From contig NW_026731685.1 in NCBI RefSeq assembly GCF_028476545.1, positions 1 through 64,000 on the forward strand: 64,000 nt of DNA, in the 5' to 3' direction. Below, one piece after another: positions 10,924 to 24,724 of this stretch. The notes under the pieces were generated by a model. That model made no database searches. It was not told where the DNA came from and saw only the letters and a list, made by a program, of their open reading frames with translations. The position numbers and the translations under genes were made by a program. Each line of letters starts with the position of its first letter. Within the stretch, counting starts at the first letter, position 1. Source of the stretch: Physella acuta (taxonomy: Eukaryota; Mollusca; Gastropoda; Physidae).

Positions 10924-13900
10924 ATGTCTACGACCATTGATAAAGAAGCTGTGAACTGTGCATACGAGGAAGTAAGGGACGACAACAGTCCCATCACATG
11001 GTGAGTGACGCTTTCTCTCTATCTCTGTAATGGGGACGTAACGAATTAATTATACACAATAAGCCACATTGAATTATTTTATGGAATGGGTAAAGGTAAA
11101 ATTTAATTACGATTTTAATCGTTATTAAGAACGCGTAATTAAATGATGGACCAAGAGGAATAGTTACACGCCTACAACCTGAGTCAAAAATAATTGACGT
11201 CGCACTCTAGATCTAGATCGACTCACTATATTTATAATAATTATACTCAAATATTAGAATATCTAGATTCTAAATAGTAAAATAGATCTAGATATTAAAA
11301 TTTCGTTTTTTTGTTGGGCTAGGACTAGGTGGGTAGATGTGAATTTAAATGCGAATTCACCTGTTAAAAAATGTGTCATGCACATTGCGCATTAAGATTG
11401 TATGACAATGTATGAGAATGCAAACAAAAAAAAACAACATAGGCCTACACAATGCCCCAGATGACAAGCCGTTAACTTTTAATGAATAACTTTTTTATTT
11501 TATTTTAAACTACATTTTGTAGTATCAGCACTTTGATCGCCGCCATTTATTTAAAATGAAGGGGAAACGACTGAGTTTTTATGTCGCTACGTCACAACAA
11601 AGCAAACATGATTCACACACCCAGATTTCTTAGGGAAAAAAAAACAATCACACTAGCTGTCGACTGCAGGAACAATTATGGGTACTCCTCCTCCATCAAA
11701 ACCTATTTTGGCAGCTTGGTTTCATTGTTGTAGTTCTACATAGAAACACGGTTAAGCCTGCTGTGTATTTATCTGTCAAATCATGTGAAGCGACCAATCA
11801 ATAAATTATCCCCACCCACCTTTTGAGACCCTGACATTTTTCCCACCATGACGCATACGTTTCTACCACAGTGCACTGACTAACCTGGGCCTTGTTTAGC
11901 TACACCTTTATCGTGCTCTGGACTTGTGGGGTTATTACAGGTGTCTACGTTGTTGACTAGACAAAATATTGCTACAGGTGTCTACTTTATTGACTAGACA
12001 ATATATTGCTACAGGTGTCTACGTTATTGAATAGACAATATATTGCTACAGGTGTCTACGTTATTGACTAGACAATATATTGCTACAGGTGTCTACTTTA
12101 TTGACTAGACAATATATTGCTACAGGTGTCTACTTTATTGACCAGACAATATATTGCTACAGGTGTCTACTTTATTGACCAGACAATATATTGCTACAGG
12201 TGTCTACTTTATTGACCAGACAATATATTGCTACAGGTGTCTACTTTATTGACTAGACAAAATATTGCTACAGGTGTCTACGTTGTTGACCAGACAATAT
12301 ATTGCTACAGGTGTCTACTTTATTGACTAGACAAACTATTGCTACAGGTGTCTACGTTATTGACTAGACAATATATTACAACCTTTCCCTTCCTCTGTTT
12401 TCTGTTCGTTTAGAAGTAGCCACCATAAGAAAATGGGAATGAACTATGAGTAATCTACACCAGTCGTGACACGTCGTATGCAGTTTTGTGTATGTCTGTG
12501 TGGGGTGGATGGTGGGGGCTGATGAAACACTCCAGAACATTCACAAACATTGTGAAATGGCGTTGATTAGTCATCCATGGCTTGACCGTGTAACGAAACG
12601 GTTAACATTCCATTTGTTGACCATGGGTTGACCGTATGAAGAAAGATTGACATCCCATTTGTTGACCATGTGAAGAAACGATTGACATCCCATTTGTTTA
12701 CCGTGTGAAAAAATGTTTAAAACCAGAACTGATTTTTCCCTGTACCTCCGACACATTCAGGTTGATTAAGTTGCAAACCTAGCTCTGGTCTTTAGCTCTC
12801 TGTAATCTCCACACACACAAAAACAGTAGGTATCTGCAGACACCCCCAGTACATATCTGCAGACACCACCAGTACATATCTGCATACACCACCAGTACAT
12901 ATCTACAGACACCCCAAGTATATATCTGCATACACCACCAGTACATATCTGCAGACACCACCAGTACATATCTACAGACACCACCAGTACATATCTGCAG
13001 ACACCACCAGTACAGATCTACAGACACCCCAAGTACATATCTGCAGACACCCCCAGTACAGATCTGCAGACACCCCCTGTACATATCTGCAGACACCACA
13101 AGTACATATCTACAGACACCCCCAGTACATATCTACAGACACCACCAGTACATATCTGCAGACACCACCAGTACATATCTGCATACACCCCAAGTACATA
13201 TCTACAGACACCACCAGTACATATCTACAGACACCACCAGTACATATCTGCAGACACCCCCAGTACATATCTACAGACACCACCAGTACATATCTGCAGA
13301 CACCCCCAGTACATATCTACAGACACCACCAGTATATATCTGCAGACACCACCAGTACATATCTGCATACACCCCAAGTACATATCTACAGACACCCCCA
13401 GTACAGATCTGCAGACACCACCAGTACATATCTGCAGACACCCCCAGTACAGATCTGCAGACACCCCCAGTACAGAACTACAGACACCCCAAGTACATAT
13501 CTGCATACACCACAAGTACAGATCTGCAGACACCACCAGTACAGATCGGCTTTACAGCTGACACTTCACAGTAGAACAGCAGACACCTCTCAGCAGATAT
13601 GGCCATACGGCCCACGGCGCTGCATTTCTTGCTGCATTGTTCTGGGGTTGTTTCCTTGCTTGTCTTTTGCCCCAGTGTTACATACCCCGCTACGAGATCT
13701 TCAGGCCTGAATTCTCCCTAGTAACACGCGTAGTGAGATGTGTAGCAGACTAGACAGCTCTCATTTGGGTCGTCAACAGATACATCCGGTTCAATGAACT
13801 TGGCCTTTCTAATTTTAGATTTGTTCAGTCTCGTTGGTTGTGTGGGCCGATGCGGCGTTAAGTCTAGGAGTAGCTGTCCCCCGGGCGCCGGGACCCCAAA

Positions 13901-16900
13901 CTACGCCACAGATTTTGGTGTAGGATAAACTGGTGCAACAAGATTTATTGTAGAAGTTACCTTTGTTTTTAGCATAATCACGTCGATTTTTGGGTAGGTT
14001 TATTTCCGGTGGAAGGGGGGGGGGGATGTCCTCTGAAACAGATTTAGTCTTACTTTTTATTTTTACCAATGGCTCCCACTATTGATGACATGGATGAAAA
14101 CGCGTTTTTTTTTCTGTTTGTAAATTTTATCGTCTTTATCGACCATGAAAAAACGAACCTTTCTGAAATGTATTATTTTAAGAATCAATGGTATATGTAA
14201 CAACTCGTATTTTGTTGATAGGATAATATTAATACGGTCGTTATTGTGGGTTCTTTCATTCAGGAACACGATCAACAGTGCTTTTTAACTTTAAACTTTA
14301 TTTACATAGATCCACAAGAATAATGACAATAATCCAAAGTAGAAGAAACGACAAATTGACAAATCTTACATCTTACTTCACAGACACAGGCAAGCACCCT
14401 TGTTCACCTTGCGCTCCCCTTTTATACCTTACATTCTCTCCCCTTACGTCTGTGAGCGATCTCACATGGGAAAAACATGACGAGTCGCTCACACAGTGTT
14501 TCCGTTGGCCAGGTACTCTACATTCATGCAACTTCATGTTAAAATACAATATAGTAATCATACCCAATTATGAAAATGCAAAGAACATGAAAATACTTTT
14601 TTAATACGCTGCACACGATTTTTGAATATTTAAAAGAGCCTCTGAAAATGCGAGGGCCATTGACTTAGACTTAGAGGTTAAATAATCACGTTGATGTTTT
14701 AGACATAGAATTGAGGAGCATATAACTGCTCATAACGAAGTGGTTCTTTAGCCATACATTCTTTAATACCGTATGTAAAATAAAAATGTTTGTAGGCTAC
14801 TACTACCGTTTAAGTTTAAACCTTAGACTGTAGACTAGTAGGCCTTCTACCAGTGGTTTAGTTATGTCTTCTGTTCGAAGGTTTGTTTTGTCTTGTTTAT
14901 GTTGTAATACTTTTTAAAACTGTAAACATGTGCTCGTTGATACTTTTGTTGAATAATAAGTGATCGATTATTGTTTTGATAGTTTATTTTTATCTGTAGG
15001 GAAAACTCCCTTCCAGGTAAGCCTAAGCCGTATCGCTGTGTGGATTAGTGTCAAGGTTACGTCATGGTTGCCATACAAGAAAAAAAAGTTTCCTGTGTTA
15101 GTCAATGTCGATTTTCTTTAGTTTTGAAATCCGAAAATTCAATTCGACCATCGACTGACTTTTTAACTAAGACAGCCTTGCTAAATTTGTATGATTTCTG
15201 CTAAAAACGTCCACAGTTTCAGCTTTGTGATAGTCTTTAGCAGTCTGTTGTCGTTGGGCCGTTGTGTACGCACTGTCTTCCGCCCGAACAACGCGAGCGC
15301 TGCCCAGAAAACTATTTCACGTCAACAACGCAATTGGCAGGCATGTCGATCCGACTGCGAATTGTTTGAGGGGGGAACTGTTGCAACTTTCTTTAGGAGT
15401 ACACCGATTTAGTTGAAGTGTTGCAACTTTCTTTAGGAGTACACCGATTTAGTTGAAGTGTTGCAACTTTCTTTAGGAGTACACCGATTTAGTTGAAGTG
15501 TTGCAACTTTCTTTAGGAGTACACCGATTTAGTTGAAGTGTTGCAACTTTCTTTAGGAGTACACCGATTTAGTTGAAGTGTTGCAACTTTCTTTAGGAGT
15601 ACACCGATTTAGTTGAAGTGTTGCAACTTTCTTTAGGAGTACACCGATTTAGTTGAAGTGTTGCAACTTTCTTTAGGAGTACACCGATTTAGTTGAAGTG
15701 TTGCAACTTTCTTTAGGAGTACACCGATTTAGTTGAAGTGTTGCAACTTTCTTGTAGAATACACCGATTTAGTTGAAGTATTTCAACTTCCTTTTAGAAT
15801 CTAGCCATTTGGTAGAATTTTATTGCATATTTTCGTAATAAGTAGACGAATGAAATTTTCGCGGAAATAAACACTGTGCTTATATCACCTTAAGGTTGAT
15901 GCCACAAAAGATGGTTATATCATTAATTCAGTTCAAATTTTCTAAGATTATATCAAAACCTAAGCCTAATTTAGAAATAATGCGTTAAAACATGTTATTA
16001 CAAATACTAATTGAGCTATTTTTCGCTTCAACTGACCGCAATAAGCAAAACCAAACTTCTGTTCAAAAATTCTAAAAATATGTTTGCCTATAAATAGAAG
16101 CTATATTTTGTTCATAGTTGACCGAAATAAGCACGTCGACTATTTCGTCTACCGATGACGGAAATAAGCACTTCCTGGTAGAAGTGTTGCAACTGTCTTG
16201 TACAATGATTTGATAGCAGTGTCAGGGGCGTAGCGGGGGGGGGGGGGGGGGTAACATATGTCCCCGGGCGCCAAAATGGGTTGGAAAAATAAATTGAAAA
16301 GGTTGAGGGGTGGGGGTGCAAATCGAAAGTTTGTCCCCGGGCGCCGGGAAGGGTCGCTACGCCTCTGAGCAGTGTTAGATCGTCCAGAAGACGGCGATTA
16401 GGCGGGATGGGGGGTTGCATCTACGTGACTGCCTGCGGTTGTCATTTTACAAAAACGGACACACTATATAGCTGTCCCAAGTGTCACACAACATGCAGAC
16501 AGATGACCCCCCCCCTCTATTAAATAACGTAGTAGCTACTGAGAGCGCAGAGTCGCCACTAAGTCACCCTATTTTTTCTCTCTCAAAATCCCGACTTTAT
16601 GGTTAGAGTCAACGTTAAACATCACGTGACCGGTATGAGGTCAACGTTTACGGGGCCCCGCTTAAAAAAACTTCTTTGCTGAACTCCGCCGCTTCCATCT
16701 ACCGAAAGTAGAGAGAAGCTACGCAAACACGTCATTTGTTTTGGTCGTGAGAGGAAGTGAGGAGGGCAGACGATGGAGCAGGCCCGACGACATGTTTTTG
16801 GCAGAAAATTCTTGTTTGATTTTTACAACACCCGCCCCCCCCTTTTCCCTAATGCGATTAGCAAGGAGATGTGACTGCCAACTCGCCTTGTTTAGAGAAT

Positions 16901-19900
16901 ATTGTAGGGTGATGTCTTGACATGAGGGGAGAATATTGTAGGGTGATGTTTGACATGATGGGAGAATATTGTAGGGTGATGTCTTGACGGGGGGAGAATA
17001 TTGTAGGGTGATGTCATGAGGGGAGAATATTGTAGGGTGATGTTTGACATGATGGGAGAATATTGTAGGGTGATGTTTGACATGATGGGAGAATATTGTA
17101 GGGTGATGTCTTGACGGGGGGAGAATATTGTAGGGTGATGTCATGAGGGGAGAATATTGTAGGGTGATGTCTTGACATGAGGGGAGAATATTGTAGGGTG
17201 ATGTCTTGACATGAGGGGAGAATATTGTAGGGTGATGTCTTGATATGAGGGGAGAATATTGTAGGGTGATGTCTTGACGGGGGGAGAATATTGTAGGATG
17301 ATGTCTTGACATGAGGGGAGAATATTGTAGGGTGATGTCTTGAGGGGAGAATATTGTAGGGTGATGTCTTGAGGGGAGAATATTGTAGGGTGATGTCTTG
17401 ATATGAGGGGACAATATTGTAGGGTGATGTCATGAGGGGAGAATATTGTAGGGTGATGTTTGACATAATGGGAGAATATTGTAGGGTGATGTCATGAGGG
17501 GAGAATATTGTAGGGTGATGTCATGAGGGGAGAATATTGTAGGGTGATGTCTTGACATGATGGAAGAATATTGTAGGGTGATGTCTTGACATGAGGGGAG
17601 AATATTGTAGGGTGATGTCTTGATATGAGGGGAGAATATTGTAGGGTGATGTCTTGACATGAGGGGAGAATATTGTAGGGTGATGTCATGAGGGGAGAAT
17701 ATTGTAGGGTGATGTCTTGACATGAGGGGAGAATATTGTAGGGTGATGTCATGAGGGGAGAATATTGTAGGGTGATGTCATGAGGGGAGAATATTGTAGG
17801 GTGATGTCTTGACATGAGGGGAGAATATTGTAGGGTGATGTCATGAGGGGAGAATATTGTAGGGTGATGTCATGAGGGGAGAATATTGTAGGGTGATGTC
17901 TTGACATGAGGGGAGAATATTGTAGGGTGATGTCTTGACATGGTGGGAGAATATTGTAGGGTGATGTTTGACATGATGGGAGAATATTGTAGGGTGATGT
18001 CTTGACATGAGGGGAGAATATTGTAGGGTGATATCTTGACATGAGGGGAGAATATTGTAGGGTGATGTCTTGAGGGGAGAATATTGTAGGGTGATGTCTT
18101 GAGGGGAGAATATTGTAGGGTGATGTCTTGATATGAGGGGACAATATTGTAGGGTGATGTCATGAGGGGAGAATATTGTAGGGTGATGTTTGACATAATG
18201 GGAGAATATTGTAGGGTGATGTCATGAGGGGAGAATATTGTAGGGTGATGTCATGAGGGGAGAATATTGTAGGGTGATGTCTTGACATGATGGAAGAATA
18301 TTGTAGGGTGATGTCTTGACATGAGGGGAGAATATTGTAGGGTGATGTCTTGATATGAGGGGAGAATATTGTAGGGTGATGTCTTGACATGAGGGGAGAA
18401 TATTGTAGGGTGATGTCATGAGGGGAGAATATTGTAGGGTGATGTCTTGACATGAGGGGAGAATATTGTAGGGTGATGTCATGAGGGGAGAATATTGTAG
18501 GGTGATGTCATGAGGGGAGAATATTGTAGGGTGATGTCTTGACATGAGGGGAGAATATTGTAGGGTGATGTCATGAGGGGAGAATATTGTAGGGTGATGT
18601 CATGAGGGGAGAATATTGTAGGGTGATGTCTTGACATGAGGGGAGAATATTGTAGGGTGATGTCTTGACATGGTGGGAGAATATTGTAGGGTGATGTTTG
18701 ACATGATGGGAGAATATTGTAGGGTGATGTCTTGACATGAGGGGAGAATATTGTAGGGTGATGTCTTGACATGAGGGGAGAATATTGTAGGGTGATGTCT
18801 TGACATGAGGGGAGAATATTGTAGGGTGATGTCTTGACATGAGGGGAGAATATTGTAGGGTGATGTCTTGACATGAGGGGAGAATATTGTAGGGTGATGT
18901 CTTGAGGGGAGAATATTGTAGGGTGATGTCTTGACATGAGGGGAGAATATTGTAGGGTGATGTCTTGACATGATGGAAGAATATTGTAGGGGGATGTCTT
19001 GACATTACCTAAACCAACAAGCAATACACATATTTTTTTCAACTAACTATAGCTCTACTTATCTTTTGACAAAATAAAGTAAAATCTTCCTCACTTTTTG
19101 TTTTGAAAATGTATATTATAAACATTGCTTAGAAATGTGTGGTGGACATTTACGGATACACATGAAATCTCACCTATTGTCTAAAAACTAATTAACCTCA
19201 ATTTAAATAAAGATTTGTGAGATTTAATTTGTCGATGAACTCTCGATAAGTGTCACTACCCCCCCCCCCCTCCATTTAGATTTAGAGCCAACCAAGTTCA
19301 GCTCTCCTGATGATTAATGTTGCTCGAAGCGTCCCACGGTTGTATTCTGCTGATAGTGATAGATTAGCAGCACGCTGTTAACAATACAGTGACACGCCTG
19401 TAGCAGTTGGCTGTTAACAATACACGCCTGTAGCAGCACGCTGTTAACAATACACGCCTGTAGCAGCACGCTGTTAACAATACACGACTGTAGCAGCACG
19501 CTGTTAACAATACACGCCTGTAGCAGCACGTTGTTAACAATACACGACTGTAGCAGCACGCTGTTAACAATACACGCCTGTAGCAGCACGTTGTTAACAA
19601 TACACGACTGTAGCAGCACGCTGTTAACAATACACGCCTGTAGCAGTTGGCTGTTAACAATACACGACTGTAGCAGCTGGCTGTTAACAATACACGCCTG
19701 TAGCAGTTGGCTGTTAACAATACACGACTGTAGCAGCTGGCTGTTAACAATACACGCCTGTAGCAGCACGCTGTTAACAATACACGCCTGTAGCAGCACG
19801 CTGTTAACAATACACGCCTGTAGCAGCACGCTGTTAACAATACACGCCTGTAGCTGTTGGCTGTTAACAATAGACGGAATTGATGTTTGTGCATTTTATA

Positions 19901-22900
19901 CTCCCGCAGAAAGGCTGAGAAAATATAAATTACCTTTGTATTAACTTTATTGTTTTAATATCTCGCAGTACTGTTTGACCAGTGTTTCTTCCAGACTTTT
20001 TTCCCCGGGGGGGGGGGGGGGGGGGCTAAAAATTTCCATGGGGTGAACAATGTATGTTAGCTGAGAGAGAGAGGAGGCGATCTGTCTAGGCAGATGGACC
20101 AGCTAGTTGTCAGATATTTGATGCACAAGTAGTACTGAGGTGTGTTCCCACAGTCTTCAAGTGTGTGTGTGCGACAAGTGGGTTCAGACTTGATGTACAA
20201 GGAGTGCCACGACAAGTGAAACCTCATGAGACACATTTCCTTCAAAGACTGAAACCAAGACTGTGATCTGCGTAAAGACCAAATCAAGACCCAACAACTT
20301 CAGTTAGACAGTGTTTTAATTGACGGAGGTGTGCTGTTTTAGCAGACGTTTGCTGTTTTTACAAGCTTTGGTTTAACTTGCTTCCTCTTGCTTTTGTCTT
20401 TTGTGGATTGAACATGGCGAGCGAAATTTCGACCACTTCTAACAGACCAGTACAATGTACAAGTACACATCAGACTTTTGTCTTGGTACCAGTACAAAGT
20501 AAGCCTACACATCAAACTAATGTCTTGGTACTAATACAAAGTAAACCTACACATCATACCGATGTCTTGGTACCAGTACAAAGTAAACCTACACATCAAA
20601 CTGATGTCTTGGTACCAGTACAAAGTAAACCTACTCATCACACCGATGTCTTGGTACCAGTACAAAGTAAACCTACACATCAAACTGATGTCTTGGTACC
20701 AGTACAAAGTAAACCTACACATCAAACTGATGTCTTGGTACCAGTACAAAGTAAACCTACACATCAAACCGATGTCTTGGTACCAGTACAAAGTAAACCT
20801 ACACATCAAACTGATGTCTTGGTACCAGTACAAAGTAAACCTACACATCATACCGATGCCTTGGTACCAGTACAAAGTAAACCTACACATCACACCGATG
20901 TCTTGGTACCAGTACAAAGTAAACCTACACATCAAACTGATGTCTTGGTGTAACGTCCCCTATCTATCAGCCAAATAGACGGTGAACGTCCCCGGATTCT
21001 TTTTTCGGGGTCATATGCAAATGCCTTACGGCCTAAGTGGAAGAACACTAACACAACGACACACTAGGGCTCGAATTCAATGTCTAGGGAAGCTAGTGAT
21101 ACTATTGTAATTAACACTCATCCAATCTACATACAACTTTAATCAGCGAACACAGTTGTGGCAAAACACAAGGTTGAACTAGTTAAAGTATTTAATGTAT
21201 AAAATGTCAAAACACAACTTACAAAATGTAGGAAAAACACTATCACAGATTTCTACACTGTCTAAATAACTACAGGCCACACAACACTGCTATAGCTTCT
21301 AGAATAACTCAGCGACGAGTAATATTATACTAGAAGCCTAAATCAACTTAAGAAAGCAAGGCACACACAGGACTTAAGTTCTCTCACGTTCAAATGGTCA
21401 GAGTCTATAGCCGGACAATATGGACGGCTGCCTGATCAAGGTAAAATCGCCATGTAGACTGCCTGCGACAAGTCTCAAATGGAGACTCACAGATCACTCA
21501 AGGCCACCTGAGCTACTGTTATCGTGCTGGTTGTGTTTCCTATGGTGTGACACTTTACGTGGTTCTAACCACTAGGCCACTAGTGGTGTTCCTAACCACT
21601 ATGCCACACTACTCGGCAGCCAGCCGAGTTTCTAAGCCACTAGACCACTAGGCACCATAGACTCTACTCAGTTTCTCACCGAGTATTCGAACCTCGGCCG
21701 CCGCCGTGGCGCGCCGAGATCCTAGCCATTGAGCTATGGGGTAGTCGTCTGATTAGAATCATTCAATCAGATCTTAATGGAAAATTTCTATATCTTAGAC
21801 CCCTTAATAAGTCAGTGGAAATTTTCCGGTTGTTGCACAATCACTCCATATAAGGTATTATACAATGTCAACATAAAAATAGAACCTGACTCGACCTAAG
21901 TAGGTCACATTGGTACCAGTACAAAGTAAACCTACACATCAAACTGATGTCTTGGTACCAGTACAAAGTAAGCCTACACATCAAAATAATGTCTTGGTAC
22001 TAATACAAAGTAAACCTACACATCACACCGATGTCTTGGTACCAGTACAAAGTAAACCTACACACCATACCGATGTCTTGGTACCAGTACAAAGTAAACC
22101 TACACATCACACCGATGTCTTGGTACCAGTACAAAGTAAACCCACACATCAAACTGATGTTTTGGTACCAGTACAAAGTAAACCTACACATCAAAGTAAT
22201 GTCTTCGTACCAGTACAAAGTAAACCCACACATCAAACTGATGTCTTGGTACCAGTACAAAGTAAACCTACATATCAAACTGATGTCTTGGTACCAGTAC
22301 AAAGTAAACCTACACACCATACCGATGTCTTGGTACCAGTACAAAGTAAACCTACACATCACACCGATGTCTTGGTACCAGTACAAAGTAAACCCACACA
22401 TCAAACTGATGTTTTGGTACCAGTACAAAGTAAACCTACACATCAAAGTAATGTCTTCGTACCAGTACAAAGTAAACCCACACATCAAACTGATGTCTTG
22501 GTACCAGTACAAAGTAAACCTACATATCAAACTGATGTCTTGGTACCAGTACAAAGTAAACCTACATATCATACCGATGTCTTGGTACCAGTACAAAGTA
22601 AACCTACATATCAAACTGATGTCTTGGTACCAGTACAAAGTAAACCTACACATCACACCGATTTGACACATTACATTTACATGTACACAAGTCAACCTTT
22701 CCCTATGCCACTCAAAAATTGCAGTTGAATTTTTCTGAAAATACGATATTTTTCCTAAATCTTGTCTGAACAGAGTATTTTAATCAATTCCAACTTCAAT
22801 TTATTAAAACAGTTCTCTTAAACGCGAAATAATGGCTAAAATTAGTTTTCTAACATTGCTTTTTTTTCTCGTATATACGAAGTATAGAGAAAGTCTTGTA

Positions 22901-24693
22901 ATCGTGCAAAAAAAAAATCGAGATTTTTACAAATCTCGACGTTTTACATCTCACTGATACGGAAAAACATAATTTTGCAATCTTGTCCTTGTGTGTGTGT
23001 GTGTGTGTGTGTGTCCGTGTGTAAACACGATAACTTGAGTACCGTTACAGCTAGGTTGACGAAATTTCATATGTAAGTATTTTATCAAAATCGTTGATCC
23101 GTATCAACTTTTGAGCGATTTCCGATAACCGGAAGTGGTACTTTTTCTACTTTGAATTTTTCAAGAGCCTATAACTTGAGTACTATTTCAGATAGATAAA
23201 TGAAATTTTATATGTAAGTAAAAGATCTAATTCTCTACCTCCTATCAAATTTTGAGTAATTTCCGTTGACCTGAAGTACTTATTTACGCTATTTCCGATT
23301 TCTCAAAAAACGCATGTAAATTTATAAAGTACTAATAATATTGCGCACTATTATGCACATCTTTATTTAGCGTTCACTTGGTGTGCATTTCTTTTTTCTA
23401 CGAGATTATATTCTATTTTTAAAAATTTGAGTATTTAAAATGGATTAAAAATCATGTCTAGAAGTCTATATCCCGAGTTGCCATCCCCCGTAGTGTTATA
23501 TTAGAATATTCGAGAAAGTTTAGGGGAGATCACTCCCGGTTTATTTATAATGCAAAAGTGTGACGTCACACCATCTGCACCCCCCTCCCCCTCATCACAC
23601 ACCGTCACAAAATTACGAACTCCCTCCCCCCCAGAGTTTCTTCCAGGCATCTCTTCGGGGGGGGCAAAGCCCCCCCGAAAAATTTTTACCGCCCCCCCCC
23701 CCCCCCCCCCCCGAACGAAATGAAATTTATATAATTTATATAGAAAATATATACTTTTAACAGTGTCCGCCCCCCCGAAGAAAGTTTACCGCCCCCCCGA
23801 AGATTTCAAGTGCCCCCCGGAGAAAAAAGTCTGGAAGAAACACTGCTCCCCCCCCCCCTTCGACTGACGTAATTTATGGACGACCCCCATACAGCTTCTA
23901 ACGAAATAAGCGGGATATGAAATTCTACCTGTATACCCTACGTCAATGTATGTTCAATGTGTAGTCCTAGGCCAGTAGAAGCTGGGGGGGGGGGGGGGGG
24001 GCTTGGGATGTGGAGGCTGGGGTGTTGAAAGAAAACCTCTGCACATAAATCGATAATAAGCAGGTGTGTAGGTTACATACAGGGTCTTCTTGCACTAGGT
24101 CTACATCCGGGCCTCTCACAAGGCATGTCTTGGTTGCAACAAGTTAGAGGGGGTGCAGGCAGCAGTGTTTCTTCATGACTTTTTTTTTCTCCGGGGGCAC
24201 TTGAAATTTTCGGGGGGGGGGGGCGGTAGACATTCTTCGGGGGGGGGGGGGGGCGGACACTGTTAAAAGTATATATTTTCTATATAAATTATATAAATTT
24301 CATTTCGTTCTGGGGGGGGGGGGGGGCGGTAAAAAAGTTTCGGGGGGGGGGGGGGCTTCTGGCAGGCAGTTTGTTGAACTTGAATAAAACCTAGACACAC
24401 CAAGCCACCTGTAGGTTCATACACACACACCACCAGTAGATTCACAGACACACACATACACCAAACCACCAGTTGATTCACACACACACACACACACACA
24501 CCAAACCACCAGTAGATTCACACACACACCAAACCACCAGTAGATTCACACACACACACACACACACCAAACCACCAGTTGATTCACACACTCACACACA
24601 CACACCAAACCACCAGTTGATTTACACACACACACCAAACCACCAGTAGATTCACATACACACTCACACACACACACACCAAACCACCAGTTG

Positions 24694-24724
<31 letters not shown>

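Larger units (their letters stand above)
22695..23890. mobile_element. MITE family A, copy 3, interrupted by another element
   Basis: 22700-22866 matches the middle of copy 1 (910-1075), and 23546-23636 plus 23870-23890 match its right side including ATTTATGGACGACCCC. Between the two lies an unrelated 680-bp element, and repeat C sits near the right end. The left TIR is missing. Confidence 0.6.

Noticed and set aside
14278-14640. 108-codon frame and opposite 64-codon frame as a gene
   Set aside because: No recognisable domain, no supporting splice sites, and they overlap on opposite strands within COTL1 intron 1.
16719-19042. Set of minus-strand frames with SPYNILPS-type repeats
   Set aside because: The same repeat read in several frames; no splice structure or non-repeat domain.
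21671-21745. Functional tRNA-Glu gene
   Set aside because: A and B boxes are recognisable, but acceptor and anticodon stems do not pair well and it lies within an LTR.
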